A DNA stretch of 5,801 nt. It comes from Rhodospirillaceae bacterium (GTDB lineage: Bacteria > Pseudomonadota > Alphaproteobacteria > SP197). Positions 5,212 to 5,801 of the stretch are shown here, piece by piece; position 1 is the first letter of the stretch; each line of letters opens with the position of its first letter. Position numbers and translations under genes: made by a program. The DNA is taken from positions 1 through 5,801 of the forward strand of contig JABIUG010000108.1 of the NCBI GenBank assembly GCA_018700655.1, read 5' to 3'. A model generated the notes under the pieces. The model was given only the letters and a program-made list of their open reading frames with translations. It ran no database searches and was not told the origin of the DNA.

Positions 5212-5801
5212 ATGCTTTCCAACCCGATTTATCCCACTGAGAAGAAAGCGGTTATCTATGCCCGCGTCTCCTCCAAGGAGCAGGAGCGGGAGGGGTATTC
5301 GATCCCAGCCCAGATTAAGCTGCTCAAGGAATATGCAGCTGCCGAAGGTATCGTGGTTGCTCAGGAATACGTGGACGTGGAGACCGCCAAGCAGACAGGG
5401 CGCGCCGCATTCAGTGAGATGATTGCCTGGCTAAGAGCACATCCGGACGTACGCATGATCCTCGTCGAGAAGACGGACCGGCTTTATCGCAATCTCAAGG
5501 ACTGGGTGACGATCGACGAACTCGACGTCGAGATCCATCTGCCCAAGGAAGGCGCGATCGTGTCGCGTGATTCCAAGTCGTCGGAAAAGTTCATGCATGG
5601 CATCAAGGTGCTGATGGCGAAGAACTATATCGACAACCTGTCGGAGGAAACCAAGAAGGGCATGCTGGAGAAGGCCGAGCAGGGTATCTGGCCGACCAAG
5701 ACGCCGCTCGGCTATCGCAACGTGGATGGCGTCAACGGTAAGCGCGTGATCGAACCCGATCCGGTCGTCGCCCCGCATGTGACCAGGATGTTCGAACGGT
5801 A
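5212..5801 (+). CDS. Large serine recombinase, N-terminal part (partial)
   Basis: The frame from ATG 5212 is open to the right edge: 196 codons of what is normally a protein of roughly 500-600 residues. It is a site-specific recombinase that cuts and rejoins DNA through a phosphoserine link, most likely integrating or excising this element. Residues 13-150 are the resolvase catalytic domain: IYARVSSKEQ carries R18 and nucleophile S20, and EKTDRLYRN (86-94) carries D89, R90 and R93, matching the active-site arginines of the gamma-delta resolvase family. NLSEETKKGM (143-152) starts the long helix linking to DNA-binding domains, and PLGYRN (165-170) opens the 'recombinase' domain. All catalytic residues expected in this part are present. 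An in-frame ATG at 5197 is an alternative start; neither has a clear ribosome binding site. It may have its own promoter in the AT-rich stretch upstream, since it is the only gene here not overlapping its predecessor. Confidence 0.93.
   Translation, partial: MLSNPIYPTEKKAVIYARVSSKEQEREGYSIPAQIKLLKEYAAAEGIVVAQEYVDVETAKQTGRAAFSEMIAWLRAHPDVRMILVEKTDRLYRNLKDWVTIDELDVEIHLPKEGAIVSRDSKSSEKFMHGIKVLMAKNYIDNLSEETKKGMLEKAEQGIWPTKTPLGYRNVDGVNGKRVIEPDPVVAPHVTRMFER

Noticed and set aside
5431..5778. Minus-strand open frame inside the recombinase
   Set aside because: The plus strand here encodes the recombinase active-site and linker motifs without interruption.

Overview
The window reads as part of a compact mobile genetic element in an alphaproteobacterium-like genome. 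Genic GC is near 60% in spot counts, and the protein families are ones I associate with Rhizobiales, Sphingomonadales and Rhodospirillales elements. The host assignment is inference; no ribosomal or housekeeping gene is present to fix it.

All real genes lie on the + strand. In order: the C-terminal end of a small helix-turn-helix/excisionase-like protein (to 101); a CHC2 zinc finger plus Toprim primase-like protein (101-1003); a large P-loop ATPase, probably the replicative helicase partner (1000-2928); a TubC-docking-like protein with a C-terminal Cys/His module (2925-3458); a 'MGGFGSGR' zinc-ribbon protein of unknown function (3458-4114); an acidic helical protein with an N-terminal 'NALRHG' motif (4111-4920); a possible 94-residue Cys/His protein in an AT-richer stretch (4920-5204); and the N-terminal part of a large serine recombinase that runs off the right edge (5212-5801).

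Every stop from 101 to 4920 overlaps the next start (TGATG, ATGA, ATGA, TGATG, ATGA, TAATG). The block is therefore very probably one translationally coupled transcription unit whose promoter lies left of the window. Primase-like protein plus ATPase suggests autonomous DNA replication, and the recombinase suggests integration and excision, as in an integrative element or phage satellite. No capsid, tail, conjugation, resistance or defence gene is visible.

The most interesting unexplained signal is the nonamer GCGGACGGT. It occurs five times exactly in both orientations. Four copies lie in the last ~465 bp of the ATPase gene and one in the zinc-ribbon gene, often with a degenerate second copy exactly 9 bp away. 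The cluster coincides with a low-complexity tail of the ATPase, so it may be an iteron-like DNA site embedded in coding sequence. A second local signal is a perfect 6-bp inverted repeat just before the recombinase. No rRNA, tRNA, CRISPR array, insertion sequence or convincing terminator was seen.
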